Source of the DNA: Agelas oroides
Lineage: Eukaryota > Porifera > Demospongiae > Agelasida > Agelasidae
Length of the DNA: 64,000 nt
Direction of reading: 5' to 3'
NCBI GenBank assembly: GCA_949130485.1
Contig: OX422187.1
Span: 8,148,205 to 8,212,204 of the forward strand
The position numbers and the translations under genes are program-made. Positions 20,110 through 31,700 of the stretch are shown in pieces. The stretch's first letter is position 1; each line of letters opens with the position of its first letter. The notes beneath the pieces were generated by a model. It did no database searches. It was not told the DNA's origin and saw only the letters and a list, made by a program, of their open reading frames with translations.

Positions 20110-22710
20110 CCCCCACTGAAAATTTCCGCACTTCCGTCGTCACTTTGGGAGACTCTAAATGTCCTACTGAGTGATAAACTCTCCTCCGTTCATGCTCTAC
20201 TTGGAATGGATGCTATCTCCACGTCTACTGCATGCAGAGACTTCAATGCCGTGATGCAGCAAAGTCTAAGCCTGTTAAGAGCCCAACCAAGAGCTAAACA
20301 CTCACCGAGCACGCTCGAGTTACTTGCCAACCGGGTTGAAAAACTGTGCGAGAAAGGGTATGAGGAAACAACTAAGGTCTTTCCTGTCACCAGTCAGAGC
20401 ACACAACCTGGTTGTCAAAGCCAAGCAAACTGAAGTACAGCAGCAGTCAGCAATGAAGCAAGAAGCGGCCTTCAGAAAGAACCCGTTCGGTTTTGCAAGA
20501 TCAGTGTGCAGCCTCACTAACCATCTGAATAGTTCCCCAGAGTTCAGTAGTGAGGATTGCTATGCATACTTCCAGGACTCATACAGCCTCCCATCTCCAG
20601 AGGTTCAAGTCCTCCCAGACTGGATCCAACAACAATCCGTCTCACTCCCCTTCAACCTAGCCCCCATCACGCCAAGTGAGATAAAACGCATCCTTAAATT
20701 GTATTCCAATTCTTCCACACCAGGGGAGGACAGGATCACTTACCGTATTCTGAAGAATCTCCCGACAACTCATCACTTTCTTGCCACCCTCTTTTCTAAG
20801 ATCTTCTTGAACTCATCTGAAGCACCACCAGAATGGATGTCTGCCACAATCACTCTTCTTTTTGAGAAAGGAGATTGAAGCAACGTCGCTAATTTCCGCC
20901 CAATTGCTCTGACATCATGTGTGGGGAAACTCTTTCACAAGATCCTGGCTCACCGTCTTGAATGTTACCTCCGTTTAAACAACATTGTGGATACCTCAGC
21001 CCAGAAGGGGTTTCTTTCAAAGATATCAGGGGTCATGGAACACATCTTCACTTTGAGGTCTATCACTGAAGATGCAGGGAGAGAAGAGAAGCCACTTTTC
21101 TTTGCCTTGCTTGACCTCAAAAATGCCTGTGCACCATAGTTACATCAAATCTGATTTTGAGACACTACAACATCCCATCTCCTCTTACAAATTACATCCG
21201 CAACCTGTATGGAGGTCTGAAAGCACAAGTGAAAACCAAGAACCCATACTTTGAGGTGAGAAGAGGAGTGTTTCAAGGCGATACCCTCTCACTTTCTCCT
21301 TACTATCAACCCAGCCTGTCCTGGTGGCCCTGCAGTCACCAAATATCCCTGGGTACCATTTGAACATCAGAGTCCCTCGTTCTGAGGGGCTCCCACAGCC
21401 TGACAACCATGCACCTGTTTGTTAAATGGGAAGAAGACAATGGTGAAGAACCAAGGCTGGTACCACTGCAAAGTTCTCCGGTATTTCACCGATGGGACCT
21501 GCCAATTACTCTATAGAAATTCTGACACAGAACGTCTAGACCTCAACAATGCTGAGTGGCAACTTGCATGGAAGAAAGAGAAACTTTTCTATCCACTTGA
21601 GATCCCTCCCCACTGTCGCCCACTTCCTAGTGTTAGGAAACAGCTCCACTACCCAAAGTTTGTGTCTTCCTCAGAACATCGGGCTAAAGGGTATGCTGAT
21701 GATATCCTGATAACAACCACCTCAGTTAATGCCCTGAAAGACACTCTACAGCTTGCTGACAACCACTGCTCCTCAATCGGCCTGGAGCTCAGGCCAGATA
21801 AATGTGCAGTATATAGCAAGCCGGGAAAGAGGGTATCCCATTCAACACAATTTGAACTCTGAGGAACCCTCATCCCAAACATAGCCCTATAAATACTTGG
21901 GAGCCTGGCTCAGCACAAATCCTTCCACTGCGGGCAAAGATCTCGCAAGCAATTTTTCATCCATGCTTCGAAACATTAATGATCGACCCATTCGAGGTGA
22001 ATACAAAGTTTGGATTTACCGCAATTACCTTTTACCCTCTCTCCAATTCTACCTCACAGTCAACCAAATATCTAAATCCAAGCTATTGTCTCTCCAAGCC
22101 CAGGCCAACAAATATCTGAAGAGGTGGCTGTCACTCTCAAATTCTACCACCTGTTCCACCCAGAACTTCTAGATGTAACCCCTCTCACTGAAGTGGAGCA
22201 AAAGTCCAAGATCTCTTTCCTCACTTCTCTCATGTCCAGCACTGACCCTCTTATTCAGGAACATGTCAAGAACGAAGACAGTGTATTCCCTGCTCAATCT
22301 ATGCCCAGCCTTTTCCAGTCTGTGGTGACAAGAGTTAAATCTGTTTTGGAAACTTCACAACAGATTCCAGCCAAGTCCCTAACAAAGCAGCTATTCTCCA
22401 GTCTGAAAGTCTCTCGTGAGGTTGAGTTCACCTCACACTTGGAAGGCCTAGAAGTGCAATCTAAGCTCCTTGATTCTATCGACCTCGAATCCTCCTCTAA
22501 GATCTGGAAAAGGATAATGCATGGCCCCCCAGCCAGGCAGGAGTCCTTTATTCTCAAGGCTGCTTCGGACACACACCCAACTCCTCTAAATCTTGCCCGC
22601 TGGAGAATTCAAGTTGACCCAAAATGCCCTCTATGTGGCAAGCCAAGCCACACCAATTTAACCAACCCACGCACATATTGTTTTCACCAGTTCCTAGCTA
22701 CACTATAGTC
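20110..22710 (+). pseudogene. Non-LTR retrotransposon RT, decayed, with an extra domain between RT motifs
   Basis: A chain of frame-shifted plus readings gives the RT order: TPGEDRITYRILKNLP (20710-20760), WMSATITLLFEKGD-stop, FRPIALTSCVGKLFHKILAHR (20898-20960), QKGFL...GVMEHI, FFALLDLKNA (palm), GVFQGDTLS (about 21270), GYADDILI (catalytic YADD, about 21690), YLGAWLS, and a C-terminal CPLCGKPS zinc motif (about 22628). Between QGD and YADD lies an additional segment (21370-21600; GWYHCKVLRYFTDGTCQLLY ... WQLAWKKEKLFYP) that looks like a small Tudor/chromo-type barrel. Frames shift at about 20400, 20878, 21140, 21300, 21420, 21865 and 22130. Its architecture suggests an R2/NeSL-like lineage, but I did not verify this. 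Confidence 0.72.
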
Positions 22711-22759
22711 CCACAAGCCACACCAATTTAACCAACCCACGCACATATTGTTTTCAGTA

Positions 22760-23159
22760 CCACATGCATGATCCACTGAAAGAAATCTGTGCTGGGTTTG
22801 GTTGGGTGTATGATACTGAAAGTGCATGGGGTTTTTGGGTCTCCTTTGTGTGACTACTCCAAAGGCACTGCTTCCAAGATGTACACTGAATTGGGAACAC
22901 CTACAAACTATTTTCCCAAAATAACATTGTTGTGACCTAAGTTGTGACCCCCCTCCCCCCTAGCTCCAATAAGGTCATACATAACTGTCATTTTCAGTTG
23001 TTTTAGTAGCGTTTGCAACTATGTGCATACTTGCCATTGTGACTGTAGTAGGAAGTGCTGAGATATTTCTTAGTAGGATGGGTACCACTGTGCTTGGTGC
23101 ATGGCACCAAATGCTTAGGTGTGACTATTAGAAAACTGATGAGAGGTGTAGCTAGCTAT
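22760..23159. other. No recognisable gene
   Basis: Follows the end of the retroelement relic. It contains a C-rich run at about 22950 and nothing else that I can name. Confidence 0.4.
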
Positions 23160-24680
23160 TGTACCTGTCTGCTGAAATTACTGTGTCAAACAGTAGAAAG
23201 CACTGAGGCATAGTAAGTGATGCAGAATTGCTGTTGAGATTATGGCTGCCATTGTTCCTATAGTTTTAGAAACTGCTGAAGGCAGTACAGAGTGTTGATA
23301 AATGCTAAGTGAAAAGTAGAAATTGCTAATGCATTTAGCTATATATAGTAAGCTGAAGGAAATTAGACAATGTTAAGGGCCAGTAGAGATTGCTGAAAGG
23401 TATGACTGCCATTGAGCTAGACAATGCCAAGGTGGGAAAGATACAAGGGAGGCAGAATGTACAGACTGTTGAGAGATAATGTATACTTGGCTAAAGAATG
23501 TTTTCTTTAGCGATGCAAGGGCCAAGGATGTGTGTGTATAGAGAGGACCACTGCATGAGGCGTAACAAAACTTTCTGAGGGCATTGCTATCATCATGCAT
23601 GTGCCAGACTGAAATAAAAGCCAATGAGCAGTAGAAAGTGCAGAGAAATGAGTGGCAGTAGAGATTGTAGCTTTGTTCCCAGGCTCTCGTATGTGCAGAC
23701 TGTTGACAGGTTTAACTGCAACTGTGCTTGACTTTAGAAGTAGCTACCAGGAATTGTAGAGTCACATGCAATAGAGACTGCTGAAAGATAATTATGACTG
23801 CATGAGGGCAGAAGTGAATTATCTTCTGCCACCTCCAGCCAATAGCTATAGCCTTTCAGTTACTCCCCACCATTCACTTCTGCCATATAATTATTTCTCA
23901 GCAGTCTCTACTGACCCCTGGCAGTTCCTGCTACACCAGAGAAATGCTATAGCACTGAGAGTAGCAAGGAATACTGAGGTACATGCAGTAGAAAGAGCTG
24001 AAGGCAACTAATGATGTGCCATTGGGTCAAAGAATGCTGAGGGGATAGTAGAAAATAGTAAATTGGAATAGAGATTTATGACTGCTGTTGTGCTTTATTT
24101 AATGCTCAGGTATAATTCTAAGTAGTAGAGCTGCTTAGAGTAATTGTCCTTGACTGTAGAAATTTGTTTGAAATACTGAGGTCCATAGATATTGTTGAGA
24201 GCTATGTATGGTTGCCTTCTGCTTGGGTCCGAGAATGCATGAGGGGCAGAACAGAGTGCCAGGGAGTACACAGAAGAGCGCTAAACTGGGGTATATGACT
24301 GCCATTTGTGCCTGGTTGACAATGCACCTGGCTACTATTGCGTGCAGAGAATGCTATGGGGTTGCAGAAATTACTGAGTTTAGTCTGAGGAGTTGGAGTA
24401 ATGGCTAGTCTCACAGGCATGACTCTCACTGGGGAGTCTGGCGTGTGAAAGAAAGTAGCACTACTCTTGAGCTTCGCTGCAAAAATCTGTGAGAGTTAGA
24501 TATGTCATTGTGCTTGGCTTTCACAGAATGCAGAGGTGTACATTATAAATTATTATGAGCACTACACTGCTTCCAGTAATGCTTGGCTACAGAAACCTTA
24601 GGGGTGGCTACATAGGGGCTGTAAAGACTGCTAAGAGAATGGTTGTCATTGCAGTATATGGTGAGGTGTTGTAGTAACAA
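23160..24680. repeat. Highly degenerate tandem array, roughly 60-70 bp period
   Basis: The phrases gtagagattgctgaaag, (t)atgactgccattg(tgc), cttggctatagaatg and tgaggggcagtag recur in this order about twenty times with strong divergence and irregular spacing. Similar phrases also occur around 3680-3900. This is an old, decayed satellite-like tract with no coding signal. Confidence 0.6.
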
Positions 24681-25490
24681 ACTGTACTCGGTAATTTCCA
24701 TACGAGCCAACCTCTACACAATGAATGTACCTGTATCTGCATCAAGCCACACCCCTTAGCACTAGTCCTCGCTGGATCTCAGTCAGAAGTGGGCTCTGAG
24801 ACACTTGCAACCCTTCGCTGTCTAGCCTCGAAAGTCAAACCTGACCAAAAAAATACGACATAAAACGATCCGGACCTGGCTAGCAAGATTACTCTTTACC
24901 GGAAACTGTGGAGGCAACTCCAACTTGAGTCAACTCGAACTCGAACTCAAACTGGAACTCGAACTTTATATCCATCCCCAGGTCCAACATGAGTGACGTC
25001 GTATACATCAACATGTAATCCTCATTGCAAAGTTAGTTGCTAACCTCCTGCATTCCATTAATTCAACAGCAATTTTCTGGGCATCAGAAGCTTCCAGCGT
25101 GCTGGGTTCACATGGGTTGGGGGGTGTTTTCAATGATGATGAAGTTGTCTATAGACAACTTCATTGGTTGAGATTGACCACTTCCGTTCAACTAATCTAA
25201 CAGCCACGTAAATGCCGTTTGGAAGTCACAAAATTGTGCAAAGTTACTTCTCACCATTGAGACGTTTTCAGTATTGTTGAAACCCCTCCCCAAATTCATT
25301 ATGATCTTGTCCGTATCGTGTTTCCAATTCTCCTGCTGACAGTTTTTATAGTCCTTGAAACGTTATTATGTGACAGCACATGTGACTGTGTCAGACCTCC
25401 TCTGCTTCCTTGTCATAAAAAATGCTGAATGAGCAATGTACACAGGTATTAAATTAGCAAACATAACAATGTCCTACTTCTATGAATATG
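24681..25490. other. No recognisable gene; minor repeats
   Basis: Includes a short aactcgaactcgaactc-type tandem at about 24930-24970 and a hairpin atgaagttgtctatagacaacttcat at about 25138-25163. No gene is supported. Confidence 0.4.
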
Positions 25491-25563
25491 TAGCCTCGCT
25501 CCCAGGCTATCCCCTGCACCCCGACCAAGAAATAAAGCAGAGGAGAGCCTAGGAACAAAGCTA
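25491..25563. mobile_element. TAGCC-family MITE, short copy
   Basis: Starts TAGCCTCGCTCCCAGGCT and ends AGCCTAGGAACAAAGCTA. Flanks atgaatatg (25482-25490) and ataaataca (25564-25572) agree at 6 of 9 positions, as expected for an older 9-bp duplication. Confidence 0.55.
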
Positions 25564-25583
25564 ATAAATACATAGGAACTTAC

Positions 25584-26462
25584 TTCAACTAAGTTGCACG
25601 CTTGAGTGACTTTTAGCGAAGTTGGGATGTGGTTCAAAATCTCTGGGTTGTCTTGCATGAAGGCATCCACTTTCTGAAAAACCCCTTGATCCACAAAGGA
25701 TATCACAACATGCCAAAGTGCAACAGTAAGTGCATTGAAGCTGGGCACATAATTTGTGCAAGTACACGACCAGCCCACAGAACATTCACCAAATTAGATG
25801 GATCTGTCCCACTCCAGTTGTTGAGTCTGCTGTGAATTTTGCAACAGGTGATGTTTCAAGTTAGCTAGCTACTTGCCTGTGACTATTAAGTCCCCTGGCA
25901 ATGTTGATCGTCCAAGTTACTCACCTCTGACTATTGAGCGAGCTACACCAAGTTCTGAATGGTCACTTAAAGTTATCAAGTGAGAGTAACATGAACAATC
26001 ATCCATTGGACCAGATTCCACTAAGTCCAAGTCCTGAAAGCATTCCATTGCAACTTGGGGACTTTTAAAGTTTCGGCCCAGCTTCTTCACTACCCTGGCA
26101 TGGCATCCACTGGAGTGGGGAATTTGAACTGTGCATGTGCATTATAAATATTAGCTATACCTTGTGCATCTTTGGAATTGATTTTGGAACTTGTCCCTAG
26201 AGCTGGGCATTTCAATAATTCTGCCATCAAATCCCCACCCATGCCCCACCTGCCCCTCACTGGGCCATGGGAAGTGGGGGGGGGGGCATAACATTGCCGG
26301 ATTGGTGCATAAGTACTTGGCAGCATTCTCCCAGAAGTCTGTACGTTTCGTGTTTGGCCAAGAAGCAACAAACCCTTTATCCATGACATAATCAACGAAG
26401 GAACGTTCCTCAACCCCCGACCAAGAGGCAGTGGGGGGTTCACTAAGTTCACCCAACTCCAT
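25584..26462 (-). CDS. Myb/SANT-like DNA-binding gene, partial two-exon model
   Basis: From ATG 26462 the minus strand reads MELGELSEPPTASWSGVEER then SFVDYV..KG...SWPNTKRTDFWENAAKYL, a Myb/SANT-like (trihelix or MADF-type) DNA-binding helix set with Trp residues at the usual spacing. The frame stays open to 26151, but only the first 55 residues look conserved. A second candidate exon at 25584-25740 (acceptor tgcccag, donor GAA|GTAAGT) reads FNALTVALWHVVISFVDQG ... AFMQDNPEILNH, unassigned. Such Myb-like proteins often accompany Harbinger-type transposons, so a transposon origin is possible. The first 12 residues and about 100 bp upstream are shared with 28463-28567. Confidence 0.45.
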
Positions 26463-26545
26463 GTGGTGACATCACAATTTGTAATGTTTATTCCTTGCGC
26501 ATTGCGCGCGCGGATCGAAGATGGAACTGGATCCAGACATGTTAA

Positions 26546-27436
26546 TTGGAAGAAGCTCAGTATAAAGTCCCTTGTGAGGTAAACTTTCACTTACAGCTTG
26601 CTATAGTTTTACGGGTCGTAGTTTTATACTTACAGTAACTCTGTGAACTAAATTCAGCATAATTTCCGGACCTGAAGAGCTTCAGTACTTTTCTCATGCC
26701 TTTGTGAGTGCAACAGCTAGCTCAGTAACATGCTGTGTGACTTACTAGCCTAGTCTTTCACGCTCAGGTCTAGCTTCACCAGTCTATACTAGTGATCATG
26801 AGCCATGTGCAGATTTTTTATAGTAAGTTCTAGTTTGCATGTGATGACCTAAATGTTTACTACAATCTGAGTACAAGAACAAATTTTGTGTGAGCATCTT
26901 GGGGTACGGTTTCACTTGACTGCATTATTTAAGATACTAAAAACTTGTCCCTCAGCAAGTCATGCAAAACAGTTGCTGGAAGGCATGCAGCAAAACAAAA
27001 CACCAGAAAAATCACAGAGTCTGTATTGTGTCCAAAGATGTGCAACTTTTTAACAAGAATACTGAACTCTAGTGTACATACACTATTTTCAGAGAAAAAT
27101 GCTCTTGCAAACTGAATCATGCACAGTGCAATCTGTTGAAGTGTACTCCCAAAGTAGTCTCATTGCCATACTCTCACAAATGTCTCATGTTCTGAGGGAC
27201 ATGTCTTGTCATGTGTAATGGTTGCTTACTACACAAAGAATGTCATAATTGCATTTAAAATCTTGATCTCAAAATGCCAACAGTTTAGTGCTGAAGAACA
27301 TTTACTTCTTCTTTAATTTTACCTTGCTCCTCCCTATCACAAAAGCCTCTCTGCCCCCAGTTTCCATGACAATGTTCTCATTTGGGGTACACTGTGTGTC
27401 AAATTGCTCCACAGATGTTTAAACTAGCATAAGCCT
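26546..27436. other. No recognisable gene
   Basis: A+T-rich sequence upstream of the Myb-like gene. No motif or long frame that I can support. Confidence 0.4.
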
Positions 27437-27670
27437 TAGCCTCATTCCCAGCCTCCTCCGTTTTTACCTTCCGTTTGCATTCACAATAATACACGGTAGC
27501 GGAAGACCAGCGTTCACAATAATACACGGGAGCGGAAGACCAGCTGGTCTTCCGCTCCCGTGTATTATTGTGAACACAAACGGAAGGTAAAAACACTGGT
27601 CTTCCGCTCCCGTGTATTATTGTGAACGCAAACGGAAGGTAAAAATGGGGAAGGCCTGGGAACGAGGCTA
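27437..27670. mobile_element. TAGCC-family MITE, 234 bp, perfect 9-bp duplication
   Basis: Starts TAGCCTCATTCCCAG and ends CTGGGAACGAGGCTA; both sides are flanked by CATAAGCCT (27428-27436 and 27671-27679), a perfect 9-bp repeat. The interior is a palindrome centred at about 27542 (gaccagctggtc) whose right half holds two tandem copies of ctggtcttccgctcccgtgt...aaacggaaggtaaaaa and whose left half holds inverse copies. No coding. Confidence 0.88.
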
Positions 27671-27923
27671 CATAAGCCTGATGCTAAGACACTTATCTTG
27701 TTTCTATCCAACTTTAATATTCTGCTTGCAGTTTCTGCTCTGGAAACAGCAAGCAACCAACAATGGGTACATGACTACATGGCCTAACTCATTTCCGGGC
27801 TCCACTAATAAGCTTGCAATAAATCAAGTGAGGATACACTGAGAGTCTGGGAAGGAGGCTACACTTTGTCATAGCAACCCGCAAAAACATGAGGAATCCT
27901 GTCTAACTGGGACCTTAGTCTTA

Positions 27924-28156
27924 CAAGGGGTAGTCACTTATATGTCCCATGTAGAAGCATTTGCGACCGGGATCAAAATTGAATCAAGTGATCAAAGCCC
28001 TTTTTGGGGGCTGATCAAGGTGACCTCTGAACTGCTCAAATCAATGGATCAAGAACACAGAAGGGAACGATCAAGCAATTAAGCACACTTTTTGCCAATC
28101 AAAAACCTTAATCCCAGTCGCAAACGCTTGAACACACGGCATGTGACTACCCCTTG
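27924..28156. mobile_element. MITE with CAAGGGGTAGTCAC ends, 6-bp duplication
   Basis: Left end CAAGGGGTAGTCAC and right end GTGACTACCCCTTG are inverse; a second shared block GTTTGCGACTGGGAT/ATTTGCGACCGGGAT lies 40 bp inside. Both sides carry GTCTTA (27918-27923, 28157-28162). The interior repeats tgatcaa words. No coding. Confidence 0.75.
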
Positions 28157-28531
28157 GTCTTAGTAGGAAAGTCTTAGTTTTAGTAGGTAACAGGTTAGCT
28201 CACAAGCTAGGGACGAACATGATCACAGTACTCAATATTAAAATACTGACTGAACCTGTTGGGGTTTTTTACACGAGTCCAGTATTAGCTACATAATTTT
28301 CTTGCTATAAAATTAAGTTGCACAATCTCTTTGAATACAATACAGACTACCTGATGTCTTGTTCAACTGGTGTTTTGTTGCTGCATGCCCTCCAGCAACT
28401 CAAACTCGACTCGAGGATCTAGCCCTTCGCAGAGAGGTGTGGCTTGCGAGACTAATGTGCTACATGTCTGGATCCAGTTCCATGGCGCTCTGCGCGCGCA
28501 ATGCGCACATTACAGTTTGTGACGTCACCAC

Positions 28532-28687
28532 ATGGAGTTGGGTGAACTTAGTGAACCCCAGGCAGTGGTGGCGAACGATACCTTCTTTGAACTTGAGCGC
28601 TTGGTCGCCGCCATCAGCCGGCCATGCAAATTATGCCACGTGTGTATAAATCACGCACTTGGAATGCAATCAAGGATAGCCTCGTAG
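28532..28687 (+). CDS. Short ORF sharing promoter and N-terminus with the Myb-like gene
   Basis: ATG 28532 begins MELGELSEP, identical to the start of the minus-strand gene at 26462, and about 70 bp upstream is also shared (acatgtctggatccagttcc, cgcgcaatgcgca, gtcaccacatggagttgg). After residue 9 the sequence differs: QAVVANDTFFELERLVAAI, then SRPCKLCHVC, stop at 28687. It is either the 5' end of a separate paralogue or a chimaeric duplicate. The last codons overlap the promoter region of the Sushi-NIDO gene. Confidence 0.35.
   Translation: MELGELSEPQAVVANDTFFELERLVAAISRPCKLCHVCINHALGMQSRIAS
28645..28650 (+). promoter_or_regulatory. TATA box of the Sushi-NIDO gene
   Basis: TATAAA lies 80 bp upstream of the ATG at 28730 and just after a CACGTG E-box (28637-28642). 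Position and context fit a core promoter, but no initiator was checked. Confidence 0.45.
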
Positions 28688-28729
28688 TGACGAGAAAGGT
28701 GGCTTGCGATACTCGTACTTTCCAGTAGG

Positions 28730-31700
28730 ATGGTGAACGTGTTAAAGCTGGTGGTTGCATTGGCCGTAGCTGGGGTTCTGCGATGCACTCATGTCTACGG
28801 GCAGGTTCAAACATGTAAGTACGGTTATGAATAATGTTCCCATAATATCTAAGCTGTACTGGGTAGACTCAGGTGCATTAAGGTGGCACGGTACCCTGTA
28901 TTTTCAAGGTCAACAAACCTGGAATCCAAGTTGATAGTCTTCTTTGTCTTGTTAACATCTGCTTAGATAGATACAGCCCCAAGGTCAGATGGTATAACGC
29001 AAAACATTGTGAGGGGATGTATGTATGCTTCCAGGAGCAGTATTGTAAGGTATGTATTGTACATGAAAACGTCGACTCCACACAAGAGCAGCAGCTCCTT
29101 CTGTAGAGGTGTTTGACGGCTGGATTTACAATTTCACTTGAAAGCATTTACAACAACTGTTCGTTCTTGTGAACAGCACAATAGTGTGCAATCATACTTT
29201 AAAGACCATGCATCTTCCCCTCAGCCTCCCCTCCCACCTCTCTTCTCTCTTAGCACCAGCTCAATTATAACATTAGTAAACTTAACACACTCACTGACCA
29301 GGTGCTGTTCATGACATCTGGCAAGAGCATGATGTGTCAGCACATTTACATTAAAGCCAACTACTTTGACCTGTAATTTAACAATGTAATTTGTAATTTT
29401 GTCTTTTTTCCGTAATTGTAATCATTACTTGTAAGTAACCTTGGTAATTACTACCACCCTGCAGTATATATACTCCTCTCTCTTCATCACTAAAAAGCCA
29501 AACCTCACAATATAATGGTATTGCACTTTGGTGACATAAGTATTCACTCTAACAGCGTAAAATACTATACATGGTCTGTAGCTAGAAACTGAGAGTGTCA
29601 ATGTGCTAGGCAGTGTGGCTTTTACTTGTTAGACAGTTGGGGGACTGGGATCATCTTTTCTGTGGTACAGCAGCTACAGCTGCATCTGGTTTCGGATGGA
29701 CGGTATCTTGCTTGGAACATGCTCTACAGATCTGCTCCATCTAGAGAATCACTGTTCTGTTGATACTGAACATGTGCACTCACATACAATTGCACTCATG
29801 GTATAGTAGTGACAAGGGTGTTACTCATGCTGGGGAGTCATTCAGGTTTTTGCGCTATTGGCCTTCAAGGGTTTACTTAATAATAAATGTCATTGCTTTG
29901 TAAGCTATACAGCTAGCTAGTACTACAACTTTGTTTTATGTACAGTTGTTAACTGTAGCAGCCTGGATGATCCAGTAAATGGTCAAGTGGAACTCTCCAA
30001 CACCACAGTTGGATCAACAGCCAACTACATCTGCAATCAGAGATACTTTCTCAGCAATGGAAACAGCACCCGCACTTGTGAAGCTAATGGAGAATGGTCT
30101 GGGAGCCCACCCTCTTGTGAATGTGAGTAAACATATCACCTAAAGTTAAATCTGTCTGTAATGGTTGCCATATGAGACCAGAATATTTTAGCTAATATGA
30201 AGACATGGTTCTCAGGTAAGGACTGGGACTAGAGTTAGCAGATTTAACTTTGTGCAATATTTGGAGTTGCTACAAGAGTGGAAACTGTTTTGGTATATCA
30301 CCACACCTCTGCTCTGTTATGTGGTAAAATTTTGAACATGCCCACCTTCTAACTGCTGGAATATGGCTTCCTCACTGATCCAAGTCTGGAACGCAAAAGA
30401 CAGTTATTTAAACTGCAATCAGAACCACGTTTTTCCAAAACTAGGTAACCTGTCAACTGTCTCTCCCCCTAAATACTTCTGTGCAAAAACTCTAACAAAG
30501 TATGCCCAGGTATCTTCAGAATCCTGGCTATGCCACTGTTGGTGATCACTTGCCTTATGATTTGCACAAGGCAGATACAGAAATGTAAGGAGTGCATAAA
30601 ATAGTTGTAACAACCAGACCAATCAGGTTCATTGAAGTTTTGACTCATAGCTACACTTGTTACCTAAACTGTGTGACTGTGTACATCAGTGGTTTCAAGG
30701 CTGCGGTGAAATGAATACAAGACCGTTATGATGTATGCCATATGGTAACTGTTACTGTGCGTATGTCTATAGCCTGCATACTGTAGCTAGTTTAATGGCA
30801 TGCGTATTTACATGTGCAGTGATTGTTTATTGCTGTAATGTACATATACCGTATACACGGGTTAATAAGCGCTACTGGCTAAGAAGCGCATATTGCTTAT
30901 TAAGCGCATGCTTCTTTCCTGGTTTTGCACCTGGATAATAAGACGATCTCTACGACTCGACTCTTCATCTGCATCAGCTGTTCTCATCAAGACAAGAACC
31001 AACGCTTGTCATGGCATCACAGCTCACACTCTTTGGAGATTCCACAGTGAACACCAAGTCAACACGGAGAAGCTACACCGGAGAGTTCGCATCGCGGTTT
31101 TGGGGTGTGGTCAATTTTTGCCTTCATTATTAAGTGCATATTGGGTATTAAGCGCATATTTCCTTGCAGTTTTGGAAATAAGCGTATGTGCTTATTAACC
31201 CGTGTATATGGTATATACGTGCATATACCACTCTGGTGCAACAGATATGTTTTAAATTATGTACACAGTGAACAACACCAACTTTTTTGATTTTGGAGTC
31301 GACTCAGGTGATGCTCAATTGGAGGAAGGACTTTTCAAGATATTTATTTTCTTTCAACCAATTTTTTTTTTCGGAAGACCTCAAGAGTCTCTCTTTGTAA
31401 GTCAGCTACCCATACTTTCACCTACATTTATGATGTTAACTGCTGCTTTGCTTGTTAAGATGTGTGTTTATTGTCAGAGGTACAAATTACAATACAGTGA
31501 CTAGTTCTTAATATTATTTTGGATACATCCATATTTTGCTTAGCTTCAAATCTTTTTATAGTAACCAATTCCTTTTTTTCACTGACTCTGGTTCACAGAT
31601 AGACAGTAATGGAATAGTCGCATTTAAAGACATATTTACTGGTCCACCTCGAGTGTTTCCATTCCCTGACCTTCCACTGATTGCTCCTTTCTGGAATGAC

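Noticed and set aside
19340..20119. Ser/Pro-rich plus-strand frames opposite the LINE ORF
   Set aside because: Antisense shadows of the LINE C-terminal coding sequence.
26090..26590. A 166-codon minus frame overlapping the Myb-like gene
   Set aside because: It is in a different frame from the conserved helices, starts at a non-ATG codon or in the shared promoter block, and has no motif.
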